A DNA stretch of 64,000 nucleotides from Camelimonas fluminis. GTDB lineage: Bacteria > Pseudomonadota > Alphaproteobacteria > Rhizobiales > Beijerinckiaceae. The stretch is taken from contig NZ_BNCG01000007.1 of assembly GCF_014656355.1 (NCBI RefSeq), positions 22,068-86,067 of the forward strand, written 5' to 3'. Shown in pieces: positions 17,021 to 25,061 of the stretch. The notes under the pieces were generated by a model. That model was not told the origin of the DNA. It was given only the letters and a program-made list of their open reading frames with translations, and did not search any database. How positions within the stretch are numbered: position 1 is the stretch's first letter; every line of letters starts with the position of its first letter. The position numbers and the translations under genes were made by a program.

Positions 17021-17956
17021 ATGAGCACGATCTGCAACATTATTGGCGCGCCAGTCGAAGACGGGGCCGGCCGGCCCGGGTGCATCATGGGGCCCGCCGC
17101 GTACCGCACCGCTGGCCTGGCCCAAACCATTGCCGAACTGGGGCACACGGTGATTGACCATGGCGATGTCCAGCCGGCGGCCATCGCCCCTCCGCCAATG
17201 GCGCACCCCAATCCCGCCATCCGGAACCTGCCTGAAATCGCCGCCTGGACAACGGCGATCGCTGACGCCGTCTGGCGCGCCGGCGACGCCGGCCTGACCA
17301 TCTGCCTCGGCGGCGACCACAGCCTGTCGGCCGGAAGCCTGGCGGGGCGGGCCCATCTTTGCGCGCAGAGCGGCCGCAAACTGTTTGTGCTGTGGCTTGA
17401 CGCCCATACGGATTTTCACACCCTCGACAGCTCGGTTTCCGGTAATCTGCACGGCGTTCCACTTGCCTATGCCTGCGGCCTGCCCGGATTTTCCGGCTAT
17501 TTGCCAGACCTCCAGGCGCGCATCGATCCGGCCAACGTCTGTCTCATCGGGCTGCGCAGCGTCGATGTGGACGAGCGGCGCGCCATCGCCCGGAGCGGCG
17601 CCATCACCCACGACATGCGGGCGATCGACGAATATGGCCTGGCGCCGCTGTTGCGAGCGTTTCTTGAGCAGGTCGCGGCCGCCGGCGGCGTGTTGCACGT
17701 CAGCCTTGACGTGGACTTTCTCGACCCCGGCGTCGCCCCGGCGGTGGGCACGACCGTGCCAGGCGGCGCGACGGTGCGGGAGGCGCACCTGATCATGGAG
17801 ATGCTGTGTGACAGCGGCCTGGTTGGCAGCCTTGACCTCGCCGAGCTGAATCCATTCCTCGATGAACGGGGCCGCACGGCGACGCTGATGGTCGATCTCG
17901 TCGCCAGCCTGCTCGGACGCCGCGTACTCGACCGCCCCACCAGGGGATTCACATGA
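17021..17956 (+). CDS. rocF: Arginase
   Basis: 311 residues. Mn2+-dependent ureohydrolase turning arginine into ornithine and urea in the cytosol. Metal ligands are visible in CLGGDHSLSAG (about residue 95), LWLDAHTDFHT (about 126) and VSLDVDFLDPGVAPAVGT (about 227). The substrate loop SVSGNLHGVPLAYA matches arginases (SGNLHGMPLA) rather than agmatinases. The start is set by MSTICNIIGAPVEDGAGRPGC, the usual N-terminal strand, about 230 bases after putA; ORF sequence further upstream is non-conserved. It overlaps the ornithine cyclodeaminase gene by 4 bases (ATGA), so ornithine passes straight to the next enzyme. Confidence 0.93.
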   Translation: MSTICNIIGAPVEDGAGRPGCIMGPAAYRTAGLAQTIAELGHTVIDHGDVQPAAIAPPPMAHPNPAIRNLPEIAAWTTAIADAVWRAGDAGLTICLGGDHSLSAGSLAGRAHLCAQSGRKLFVLWLDAHTDFHTLDSSVSGNLHGVPLAYACGLPGFSGYLPDLQARIDPANVCLIGLRSVDVDERRAIARSGAITHDMRAIDEYGLAPLLRAFLEQVAAAGGVLHVSLDVDFLDPGVAPAVGTTVPGGATVREAHLIMEMLCDSGLVGSLDLAELNPFLDERGRTATLMVDLVASLLGRRVLDRPTRGFT

Positions 17957-19008
17957 GTACGCCTGCCCGCAATATCGTGCCGTTTGTCAGCGTCGACAAC
18001 ATGATGCGGCTGATCCACGCCAGCGGCGTCGACGCCTTTCTGGCCGGGCTTGGCGCATACCTGGAAGAGGATTTCCGGCGCTGGGAGGTTTTCGACAAAA
18101 CGCCGCGTCTGGCGTCGCACAGCCGCAATGGCGTGATCGAACTGATGCCGACCAGCGACGGAACGCTGTACGGCTTCAAATACGTCAACGGCCATCCCCG
18201 CAACGCCGCCCAGGGGCTGCAAACCGTTACGGCGTTTGGCCTGCTTGCCGATGTCGGCAGCGGCTATCCCATGCTGTTGACCGAAATGACCCTGCTGACC
18301 GCCCTGCGCACCGCAGCGACATCGGCGATGGCCGCCCGCTATCTGGCGCGGCCGGATGCGCGCGCCATGGCCATCATCGGCAACGGCGCCCAGGCGGAGT
18401 TCCAGGCCATTGCCTTCCAGGCCCTGCTCGGCGTCAACCGGTTGCGGCTTTACGACATTGACAGGGCCGCGAGCGTCAGGTGCGCCCGCAACCTAGCCAA
18501 TCGCGGGTTCGATCTCAGCATCTGCGACAGCGTCCAGAACTGCGTGGCCGACGTCGACATCATCACGACAGTCACCGCCAGCAAACAGCGCGCGGTCATC
18601 CTGAGCGACAACATGGTCGGCGCCGGCGCGCACATAAACGGCGTTGGCGGCGATTGTCCCGGCAAGACTGAACTGCAACGCGAACTGCTGTTGCGCGCCG
18701 ACATTTTTGTCGAGCACCTGCCGCAAACGCGCACCGAAGGCGAAATCCAGCAATTGCCGGCGGATTATCCCGCCACCGAACTGTGGCGCGTCCTGACTGG
18801 CGCCGCGCCCGGCCGCACATCAGCGCAACAGATCACGCTGTTCGATTCCGTTGGTTTCGCCATAGAGGACTTTTCAGCGTTGCGCTACGTCCGCGACCGG
18901 CTGACGCCGGAATTCTATGAAGAACTCGATTTGCTCGCCGACCCGGACGACCCGCGCGACCTGTTCGGGATGCTGATGCGCGCCGCTCCGGGGGCGGCCC
19001 GCCCCTGA
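17953..19008 (+). CDS. ocd: Ornithine cyclodeaminase
   Basis: 351 residues. Converts L-ornithine to L-proline and ammonia using a bound NAD+. Family blocks: SRNGVIELMPTSDGTLYGFKYVNGHP (substrate and dinucleotide contacts), LTEMTLLTALRTAATSAMAARYLARP, Rossmann motif AIIGNGAQAEFQAIAFQ (about residue 139), and HINGVGGDCPGKTEL with the catalytic Asp. The length is typical of bacterial OCD. Translationally coupled to arginase by a 4-base overlap; with putA it completes arginine to glutamate conversion. Its distinct form of the HINGVGGDCPGK motif separates it from alanine dehydrogenase members of the superfamily. Confidence 0.94.
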   Translation: MSTPARNIVPFVSVDNMMRLIHASGVDAFLAGLGAYLEEDFRRWEVFDKTPRLASHSRNGVIELMPTSDGTLYGFKYVNGHPRNAAQGLQTVTAFGLLADVGSGYPMLLTEMTLLTALRTAATSAMAARYLARPDARAMAIIGNGAQAEFQAIAFQALLGVNRLRLYDIDRAASVRCARNLANRGFDLSICDSVQNCVADVDIITTVTASKQRAVILSDNMVGAGAHINGVGGDCPGKTELQRELLLRADIFVEHLPQTRTEGEIQQLPADYPATELWRVLTGAAPGRTSAQQITLFDSVGFAIEDFSALRYVRDRLTPEFYEELDLLADPDDPRDLFGMLMRAAPGAARP

Positions 19009-19119
19009 GCGAACCTGCGGACGCGCCAGCGCCAGAACCGCCGGTTTCCCCCTGGGTCTACCGCATTGTCCGCACAAAAATGGAGCCGGCTTTTCCCCGA
19101 AACAACCGCAGCGGCTGTG

Positions 19120-20268
19120 TCAGAGAACGGGATCACGCTCAGGCTGACCAACAGGCGACCCGCCGTCAGGCGCCGTTCGCCAGGGCTGCGCGCCGACGCG
19201 AATGATCCGCGCCCGGCGATCCGCGGTCGCGGCGTCGGCAAGATCATTGCCACTGACGGGCGCAACGCCACAGCTCATGGGGATGCCTGGAAACGTCGGA
19301 CGCGCGGCGATGCACGCCAGCATCTCTGTCAATTTGTGCAACTGGCCCGCCGCGTCACCCGCGCCGGCCGCTGTCCACCAGATGAGCCTGTCGGCGCCGA
19401 CCCGCCGGAGCGCCACGATCCCCGGGCAGCAGGCCACGATCCCCTGCGCGATGTCGCGGATATCCACGTCGCCGAATTCCCCCACCGGCGCGCGTTCGAA
19501 CAGCAGCCGGTCAATGCGCAGCGACCACAGGAACGCGCGTTCCTGCGGCAATGCCTGTGGCGGCAGGCGTCCACGCGCCGTCAACGTCGACAGGCTGTGC
19601 TCCAATGCCCTGGTAAAGGCCCCGAGCCTTTCGATACTCTCGGACAAGGCCAGATTGATGTAGCCAATGGACACGATCGACGCCGCCGACATGCTCAGAA
19701 AAATGACGTGCCAGGTCGTCGCCGCGTAGCGGTCGCGGAGGCCCGGGATCATTTCGTCGACATGAACGATCCGGATGATCATGGCGGTCGCCACGAAAGC
19801 CCAGAGGCCTAGCCGGATGCGCCGCCCCCAGAGCGTTGTCCCGCCACGAATGAGTTGCGCGCCCGCGACGCCCACGAGTGTTACGGACAGAACGGAGTAC
19901 AGGCGGACCGCCATGTGGGGGTCCGCGCGAAAACTCCCGGACATGCTCGCGATGGCCCAAAGCGCGCCGGGGGCCACGATCAACAGGGGAACCGGCCTTA
20001 GACCGTCAACCGCCCGGGTTCCCTGAATGAACAGGGACGTGCCGGTCAGCAGCAGAATGTTCGCCGCGACATTCGTCAGCAGATAGGGAAGACCAAAATA
20101 CCGCGCGCCCATGAGGCCCGCGCCAACGCCAACCGCGACGAAGCCGGCTCCAAACCAGAGCAGCTCCTCGCCATCGCGCAACCTGTTCCAGCGGACGAGG
20201 AAAATACCGCCCTGGATCAGCGCCCACAGGGCGATGGCGGCGACGAGCGTAGCAAGGTCCACGGCCAT
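19120..20268 (-). CDS. Membrane protein with degenerate GGDEF-like domain
   Basis: 382 residues. Six to seven membrane segments in the first ~215 residues (starting VDLATLVAAIALWALIQGGIFLV), then a cytosolic domain. The C-terminal domain has the spacing of a GGDEF cyclase: SLRIDRLLFERAPVGEFGDVDIRDIAQGIV, a strand-turn at VALRRVGADRLIWW where GG(D/E)EF would fall, and a late MSCGVAPVSGNDLADAATADRRARII. The catalytic GGDEF residues are missing, so diguanylate cyclase activity is unlikely. I infer a sensor or effector that may have kept GTP or partner binding. It is convergent with ocd and has no partner gene. Confidence 0.65.
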   Translation of the reverse strand: MAVDLATLVAAIALWALIQGGIFLVRWNRLRDGEELLWFGAGFVAVGVGAGLMGARYFGLPYLLTNVAANILLLTGTSLFIQGTRAVDGLRPVPLLIVAPGALWAIASMSGSFRADPHMAVRLYSVLSVTLVGVAGAQLIRGGTTLWGRRIRLGLWAFVATAMIIRIVHVDEMIPGLRDRYAATTWHVIFLSMSAASIVSIGYINLALSESIERLGAFTRALEHSLSTLTARGRLPPQALPQERAFLWSLRIDRLLFERAPVGEFGDVDIRDIAQGIVACCPGIVALRRVGADRLIWWTAAGAGDAAGQLHKLTEMLACIAARPTFPGIPMSCGVAPVSGNDLADAATADRRARIIRVGAQPWRTAPDGGSPVGQPERDPVL

Positions 20269-20369
20269 CTCCAGGACGTCCGGTTGGCGACCAGCTACCT
20301 ATAGATCACCGGCCTCGCCGATAGAACCGGCCACACGCGATTGTGGCGCCGCCCCTCCAGGGTGCATCC

Positions 20370-20395
20370 GCCAGACCAGGCGGACCAGGTCTGGC
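20370..20395 (-). terminator. Hairpin at the end of the MFS gene
   Basis: GCCAGACC (20370-20377) pairs perfectly with GGTCTGGC (20388-20395) around a 10-base loop. It immediately follows the stop of the minus-strand MFS gene (20397). Confidence 0.6.
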
Positions 20396-20396
20396 G

Positions 20397-21605
20397 TCAG
20401 GCCACAACAACTGCCGCCTGACGTTGCGGAAATGGCCGGAATGTCATCAGGATCATCATGGCGGCGAGGCCCATCACCCACGAACCGGCGTACATCGGCG
20501 CATAGCTGCCGAAATGGTCGTAGATCAGCCCGCCCAGCAATGGTCCGGTGGACATGCCGAGGCTGCCCGCCATCGCCGTGCCGCCAATGATGGCGCCCAT
20601 CATCCGCAGCGGGAAGTTTTCCCGGATAATCACCGCATAGAGCGGCATTGTGCCGGCGTATATGAACCCCACCATCACCGCGACGGCGTAGAAGGCGCCA
20701 AGCTGGCCGACGAAGGCATAAGCGAGCACGGCGAACGCCTGGGCCAGCAGACCGAGAACGAGAATGCGCTGGGCCCCGAACCGGTCTCCGGCCAGGCCGA
20801 AGCCGATGCGCCCGAACATCCCGGCCACGCCTTCAACGCTGTAGATTGACACCGCCGCGAGCATCGGCACGCCACAGGTCACCGCATAGCTGACCGTGTG
20901 AAAAATCGGCCCGGAGTGGGTCGCGCAGCAAAAGAAATTCGCCAGCATCAGGGTGATGAACTGCGGCGAGGCCATGGCCTGCCGCACCGTCATGCCGGAT
21001 TGCGCGTCGTCCGCGCCTGCCCCGGCCTGGGCGCCTTCCAGCGCCGGCGGACGGCGAACCAGCAGCGCGGCCGGGATCATCAGGGCTGCGGCGATGCCGG
21101 CGATGATCTGCATGGCGACGCGCCAGTCGTAGGCGGTGACCAGCCACGCCGCCAACGGCGACATGGTCATGGGCGCCATGCCCATGCCAGCAGAAACCAG
21201 CGACACGGCAAGGCCGCGCTGGGTTTCGAACCAGCCGGTCACGCAGGCCATCATCGGCGCGAACACCGCCGCGGTGGCTGCGCCCACCAGCACGCCGAAC
21301 AGCAACTGGAACGCGACAAGCGACCCGGCCCGGCTGGCGAGAGCGAGACTCGCCGCGAGAACGATGGAGCCCGCAAGGACAACCGGTCGGGGGCCGAACC
21401 GGTCGGAAAGCCCGCCCCAGACCAGACTTGCCACCGCCATGGCGAGGAAGCCGATCGTCATCGCCGCTGAAATGCCGGTGATCGACCACCCGGTGTCCTG
21501 CGACATCGGCCGCAGGAAAACAGGCAATGAGAACATCGCGCCCACGGCGACGCAACCCAGCAGGCCGCCAGCAGCAACGATCACCCAGCGATATGAATGC
21601 GCCAT
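20397..21605 (-). CDS. MFS transporter, monocarboxylate/oxalate-formate antiporter-like
   Basis: 402 residues with twelve hydrophobic segments. The loop 2-3 motif is GGLSDRFGPRPVVLAGS, and the second half repeats it as GRIGFGLAGDRFGAQRILVLG. The N-terminus YRWVIVAAGGLLGCVAVGAMFSLPVFLRPMSQDTGWS is typical of the OFA/MCT-like branch that moves organic anions. Inner membrane; direction and substrate unknown. A terminator-like hairpin directly follows the stop. Confidence 0.86.
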   Translation of the reverse strand: MAHSYRWVIVAAGGLLGCVAVGAMFSLPVFLRPMSQDTGWSITGISAAMTIGFLAMAVASLVWGGLSDRFGPRPVVLAGSIVLAASLALASRAGSLVAFQLLFGVLVGAATAAVFAPMMACVTGWFETQRGLAVSLVSAGMGMAPMTMSPLAAWLVTAYDWRVAMQIIAGIAAALMIPAALLVRRPPALEGAQAGAGADDAQSGMTVRQAMASPQFITLMLANFFCCATHSGPIFHTVSYAVTCGVPMLAAVSIYSVEGVAGMFGRIGFGLAGDRFGAQRILVLGLLAQAFAVLAYAFVGQLGAFYAVAVMVGFIYAGTMPLYAVIIRENFPLRMMGAIIGGTAMAGSLGMSTGPLLGGLIYDHFGSYAPMYAGSWVMGLAAMMILMTFRPFPQRQAAVVVA

Positions 21606-21707
21606 GGCGTCCTCCAGGCATCTGGCGCCCCGCCGTATCGCATCCCTGCGAAACCGGGTCCGTCGTTGTCAGCGAGGCCGGTCGGGGGAGAACCCCGGCG
21701 TCAGGAT

Positions 21708-22157
21708 TCAACCCTGTTGCGTCGGGGTCCAGCCAGCCGGCGGGATGGTGTTGATCATCCACGGAATGCCGAAACGGTCGACCAGCGAGCCAAAGCCCGG
21801 CGACCAGAAGGTTTCACCGAACGGCATCATTTGCGCGCCGCCGGCGGACAGCTCATCGAACCAGCGCTTCCCCTCGGCCTTGTCCTCCGTATGCAGGGTG
21901 ACGTCGAAGCCGTTCTTGGGTTTGTCGATGTTTGACGCCCAGGCAACGTCCATGTCCGCGCCCATCAACGCCTGATCGCCGACCTCCAGCCAGCAATGCA
22001 TCAGCCATGACTTGTACTTGTCGTCGGTGATCGGCATGTCGGGCGGACCATCGCCGTAGGGAAACGCGGCCGTGATCTTGCCGCCGAGCACCTTTGCATA
22101 AAACTCAAACGCCTCACGGCACTGCCCCTGAAAGCTGAGGCTGGTGACGATCTTCAT
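21708..22157 (-). CDS. VOC family protein (PhnB-like)
   Basis: 149 residues, a single vicinal-oxygen-chelate domain of the PhnB/glyoxalase-bleomycin-resistance type: VTSLSFQGQCREAFEFYAKVLGGKIT at the start and GFGSLVDRFGIPWMINT at the end. These proteins usually have two beta-alpha-beta-beta-beta units and often lack the full metal site. Despite the name they are not part of phosphonate metabolism. ATG 22157 has a ggaggatccc RBS. The promoter overlaps a long palindrome that looks like an ArsR-family operator, although no regulator gene is adjacent. Confidence 0.8.
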   Translation of the reverse strand: MKIVTSLSFQGQCREAFEFYAKVLGGKITAAFPYGDGPPDMPITDDKYKSWLMHCWLEVGDQALMGADMDVAWASNIDKPKNGFDVTLHTEDKAEGKRWFDELSAGGAQMMPFGETFWSPGFGSLVDRFGIPWMINTIPPAGWTPTQQG

Positions 22158-22181
22158 GGGATCCTCCCGATGGGGTTCGTG

Positions 22182-22205
22182 ATATATGTTGATATCAACT
22201 TATAT
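22182..22205. promoter_or_regulatory. 24-bp near-perfect palindrome upstream of VOC gene (putative operator)
   Basis: Core GTTGATATCAAC (22188-22199) is a perfect dyad. The flanks extend it to ATATAtGTTGAT / ATCAACtTATAT with one mismatched pair. It lies 25-48 bases upstream of the VOC start, where RNA polymerase would bind. A/T-rich TTGATATCAA dyads of this kind resemble ArsR-family operators, and ArsR regulators commonly control VOC and AHSA1 genes. Confidence 0.6.
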
Positions 22206-22266
22206 AGCCGGCCATGTCAACCCGGCTCCCATGGCGGCGTCGGCCGGCCGGCGACGATGCGGCCCG

Positions 22267-22308
22267 GCAAACGCGATCCGGCCAGGGGCCTGGCCGGATC
22301 GCGTTTGC
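22267..22308. terminator. Hairpin with 20-bp perfect arms
   Basis: Arms 22267-22286 and 22289-22308 are exact reverse complements with only two bases between them. It lies about 90 bases past the stop of the minus-strand ABC operon and probably stops transcription or protects its 3' end. No T run follows on the minus side. Confidence 0.65.
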
Positions 22309-22396
22309 TTCAACATATTTGTAATCTGCGGGAACGCCCCGGCCGCAAGCGCGTGAACCCGGTATCGCAGAAGCATTCCCGGATGACGGGGCAGCT

Positions 22397-23941
22397 CTAG
22401 TGAATCGCCGCGTACATGATTTTCTGTTCGTCTGCTTCCGTTGCATCGATCTCGGCGGCGATGCGCCCCATGCGGGTCACAAGGATGCGATCTGACACCG
22501 AGAGAATTTCGGGCAGATAGGACGAGATCACCAGCACCGCCTTGCCCTCCTCCGCCTGCTTGCGGATGGCGGCGTGGATTTCTGGAATGGCGCCCACGTC
22601 GACGCCACGCGTCGGCTCGTCGAAAATCACCACCTGCGGCTCCTGCGCCAGCGCCTTGGCGACGACGACCTTCTGCTGGTTGCCGCCCGAAAGCTCGATG
22701 ATTTTGGCGCGGCTGTCGAGCGCCGCGATGCGCAGCCGCCTGATCAGTTCGGACGCGATGCGGTTGCGATCGCCGGCGTTGAGCGCGAAGGTCCAGCCCT
22801 GTTTCGTCGCCAGACGACCGATGTAGATATTGTCGTCGATCGCCATGGTTTCGAAGAAACCGTCGACCTTGCGGTCCTCGGTGATGTAGACGATGCCGTC
22901 GTCGATGGCCTGACGCGGCGTGCGGTAACGGATTGGCTTGCCGCGCAAATAGATCTTGCCGCCGTTAATGAGGTTGCGCTTCAGCGCGCCGGCGATGACC
23001 CGGGCGATTTCCGTACGGCCCGAGCCGATCAACCCGGCCATGCCGACCACCTCGCCGGCGTACAGTGTGAAGGACATGTTCTTCACCGCCGTGCCCATGG
23101 TGACGTTTTCGACGGTCAGCACCTTCTCACGCAACGCCCTCGCGGCCGCGGGCAAACGCTGCGGCCGCTCCTGGATGACCTCGCGGCCGACCATGTGGCG
23201 CACGATGTCAGCCCGGGTCAGGTCCCGCGTCGGCGCGGTGACGACGTGGCGGCCGTCGCGCAGCACGGTGATGCGATCGGAGATTTTCAGCGCCTCTTCC
23301 AGCGCGTGCGAAATGTAGATGATGGCCACGCCGCGGGCGCGCAAATCCTCAACCAGGTGGAAGAAATGCATGATTTCTTCTGGCGTCAGCGTCGCCGTTG
23401 GCTCGTCGAAGACAATGACCCGCGCCTGATGCTTCACCGCGCGGGCAATTTCCACCATCTGCCGGCGGGCGGCGCCCAGCGTCGCCACATAAGCGGTGGG
23501 CTCGACATGGAAATTCAGCGATTGCAGCAGCTGTTGCGCCTGGATGTTGAGCGAGCGGAACCGCGTCAGCCGCGGTTCGTTTCCCAGCTCAAGGTTCTGC
23601 GCCACCGTCATGGTCGGCACCAGCGAGGTTTCCTGGTAAACCATGGAAACGCCGGCGGCCAGGGCGTCGCCCGGGCGGGAAAACTTCACCGGCTTGCCGT
23701 CGATGAGGATGTCTCCGGCCGACAGCTGGATGGCGCCGGCGATGGCCTTGCACAACGTGGACTTGCCGGCGCCGTTCTCGCCGACAAGGGCGTGCACCTC
23801 TCCCGGATACAGATCGAAGCTCACGCCTTCGATGGCGTGCACGCCACCATAAATCTTGGAGCCGTCGCGCACCTCAAGCACCGGCGCGTCCCTGCGCGCG
23901 GTTGCTGTCGCCGTCTTCTGGTGGTCCACCGGGCTGTTCAT
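22397..23941 (-). CDS. Sugar-type ABC transporter ATP-binding protein (RbsA-like)
   Basis: 514 residues with two fused nucleotide-binding domains, as in RbsA/XylG/MglA. Domain 1 has Walker A VGENGAGKSTLCKAIAG, a modified signature LGAARRQMVEIARAV, and Walker B VIVFDEPTATLT. Domain 2 has a degenerate Walker A LIGSGRTEIARVIAG, intact signature LSGGNQQKVVVAKALA and Walker B VVIFDEPTRGVDVGA. It powers the importer whose receptor and two permeases lie upstream in the same operon. The start overlaps the stop of the preceding propeller gene by 4 bases (ATGA). The substrate is likely a sugar, polyol or lactone-related compound. Confidence 0.93.
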   Translation of the reverse strand: MNSPVDHQKTATATARRDAPVLEVRDGSKIYGGVHAIEGVSFDLYPGEVHALVGENGAGKSTLCKAIAGAIQLSAGDILIDGKPVKFSRPGDALAAGVSMVYQETSLVPTMTVAQNLELGNEPRLTRFRSLNIQAQQLLQSLNFHVEPTAYVATLGAARRQMVEIARAVKHQARVIVFDEPTATLTPEEIMHFFHLVEDLRARGVAIIYISHALEEALKISDRITVLRDGRHVVTAPTRDLTRADIVRHMVGREVIQERPQRLPAAARALREKVLTVENVTMGTAVKNMSFTLYAGEVVGMAGLIGSGRTEIARVIAGALKRNLINGGKIYLRGKPIRYRTPRQAIDDGIVYITEDRKVDGFFETMAIDDNIYIGRLATKQGWTFALNAGDRNRIASELIRRLRIAALDSRAKIIELSGGNQQKVVVAKALAQEPQVVIFDEPTRGVDVGAIPEIHAAIRKQAEEGKAVLVISSYLPEILSVSDRILVTRMGRIAAEIDATEADEQKIMYAAIH

Positions 23942-25059
23942 TGCCTGCTCTCCCCACCCTGACGTTGGCCGCCCAGAACCTGGCCGCGCGCTTTCGAAAC
24001 AACCAGCAGGTCGCCGCCGTTTTCGACCACGCTGACGACCCCATGGCTCTGGCCGCCCACGCGGCTTTGCAGGCTGCAGTCAAATTCACCATGGCCGTCG
24101 ATATGGCCGACGAAGCCGTAGGAACGCGGCGGCGCCCATGGCTTGAGAATGCCAAGCTTGCGCATGCCGCCGCCCTGTAGCGGCTCCAGATAGCTGCGGC
24201 CGGACGCGTATTGCGGCGCGATCCACAGCTCCGGCGGGATCGTCGCCATCATCTCCTTGCGGAAGCCGTCTTCGGTCAGCACCAGCTCCACCAGATGGGT
24301 CCGCAAAGCGAACAGGGCGAGCCAGAAGCCGCCGTCCGCCGTCGCCGACAGCCGCGCCGGATAGCCGGGCAGATTGCCGATGACGATCTCACGGGCGCCG
24401 GGGCCGCCGGACGACCAGGGCGCCCGGCTGACGCGGTGGGCCCAGCTCTCGGTAAACCACAGACTGGCGCCGTCATGGGAGAATGCGACGCCATGCGGCC
24501 AGGCCAGCCGGTCAAAGACGATGCGGGCGTCGCCGAGCCCGGCGTTGCAGACGACGATCTGACCGCCGGCGTTCTTCTCCATCAGATCCCACAACCAGTC
24601 GGCGGCGGGATGGCGGGCGCTGCCATTGGCGACGACGATCGCCCCATCCGGCGCGACCGCGACCGCTGTCAGGCACGTCAGCGCCGCGCCGCCGGCCTCA
24701 GTGAGCCAGATCACCCCGCCATCGGCGCGCACGGCGGCGAGCCCCCGACCCGCGACGCAAACGAGAACGCGATAGTCCGGATGCAGCGCCAGGGCGCCGC
24801 ACGGCGCCTCGAAGCGGGCGATGGTCGCGCGCGAACCATCCCTCCCCATCAGCACGACGTCACGACCATTGGCGATGTAGAGGCCGTCCGGACCGGCAAC
24901 CGCGTCATCGACCTCCGTGAGATCATCGACAACCGGCGCGAAAGCGTCGAGGTCGTTGTTCGGGCTTAGCGGGCCGTCCATGGAGGGAATGGCGTGCTGG
25001 TCCTCGTCGCGGAACAGGATCTGACGCATGTTGCGCAGCATGTGACTGTAGAAGGCCAT
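23938..25059 (-). CDS. Strictosidine synthase/lactonase-like beta-propeller protein
   Basis: 373 residues, no signal peptide. Six-bladed propeller of the strictosidine synthase/APMAP/SMP-30 superfamily: blade repeats such as VAGPDGLYIANGRDVVLMGRDG, LTAVAVAPDGAIVVANGSA and FDRLAWPHGVAFSHDGASLWFTESW (about residue 186). The signature block NLPGYPARLSATADGGFWLAL (about 226) corresponds to LPGYPDNI in the family. The last ~60 residues (YGFVGHIDGHGEFDCSLQS) extend the propeller. Related enzymes are Ca2+-dependent lactonases or arylesterases. It lies 2 bases after the permease-propeller fusion and overlaps the ATPase gene by 4 bases, so it is produced with the transporter. Likely cytosolic; the substrate is probably what the importer brings in. 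Confidence 0.8.
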   Translation of the reverse strand: MAFYSHMLRNMRQILFRDEDQHAIPSMDGPLSPNNDLDAFAPVVDDLTEVDDAVAGPDGLYIANGRDVVLMGRDGSRATIARFEAPCGALALHPDYRVLVCVAGRGLAAVRADGGVIWLTEAGGAALTCLTAVAVAPDGAIVVANGSARHPAADWLWDLMEKNAGGQIVVCNAGLGDARIVFDRLAWPHGVAFSHDGASLWFTESWAHRVSRAPWSSGGPGAREIVIGNLPGYPARLSATADGGFWLALFALRTHLVELVLTEDGFRKEMMATIPPELWIAPQYASGRSYLEPLQGGGMRKLGILKPWAPPRSYGFVGHIDGHGEFDCSLQSRVGGQSHGVVSVVENGGDLLVVSKARGQVLGGQRQGGESRQ

Positions 25060-25061
25060 GC

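Noticed and set aside
15430..17379. 649-aa minus-strand ORF opposite putA and arginase
   Set aside because: Antisense to two well-defined enzymes; no domain.
21708..22157. Phosphonate role for the PhnB-like VOC protein
   Set aside because: PhnB is a historical name; the gene is 29 kb from the phn locus and has its own promoter-like palindrome.
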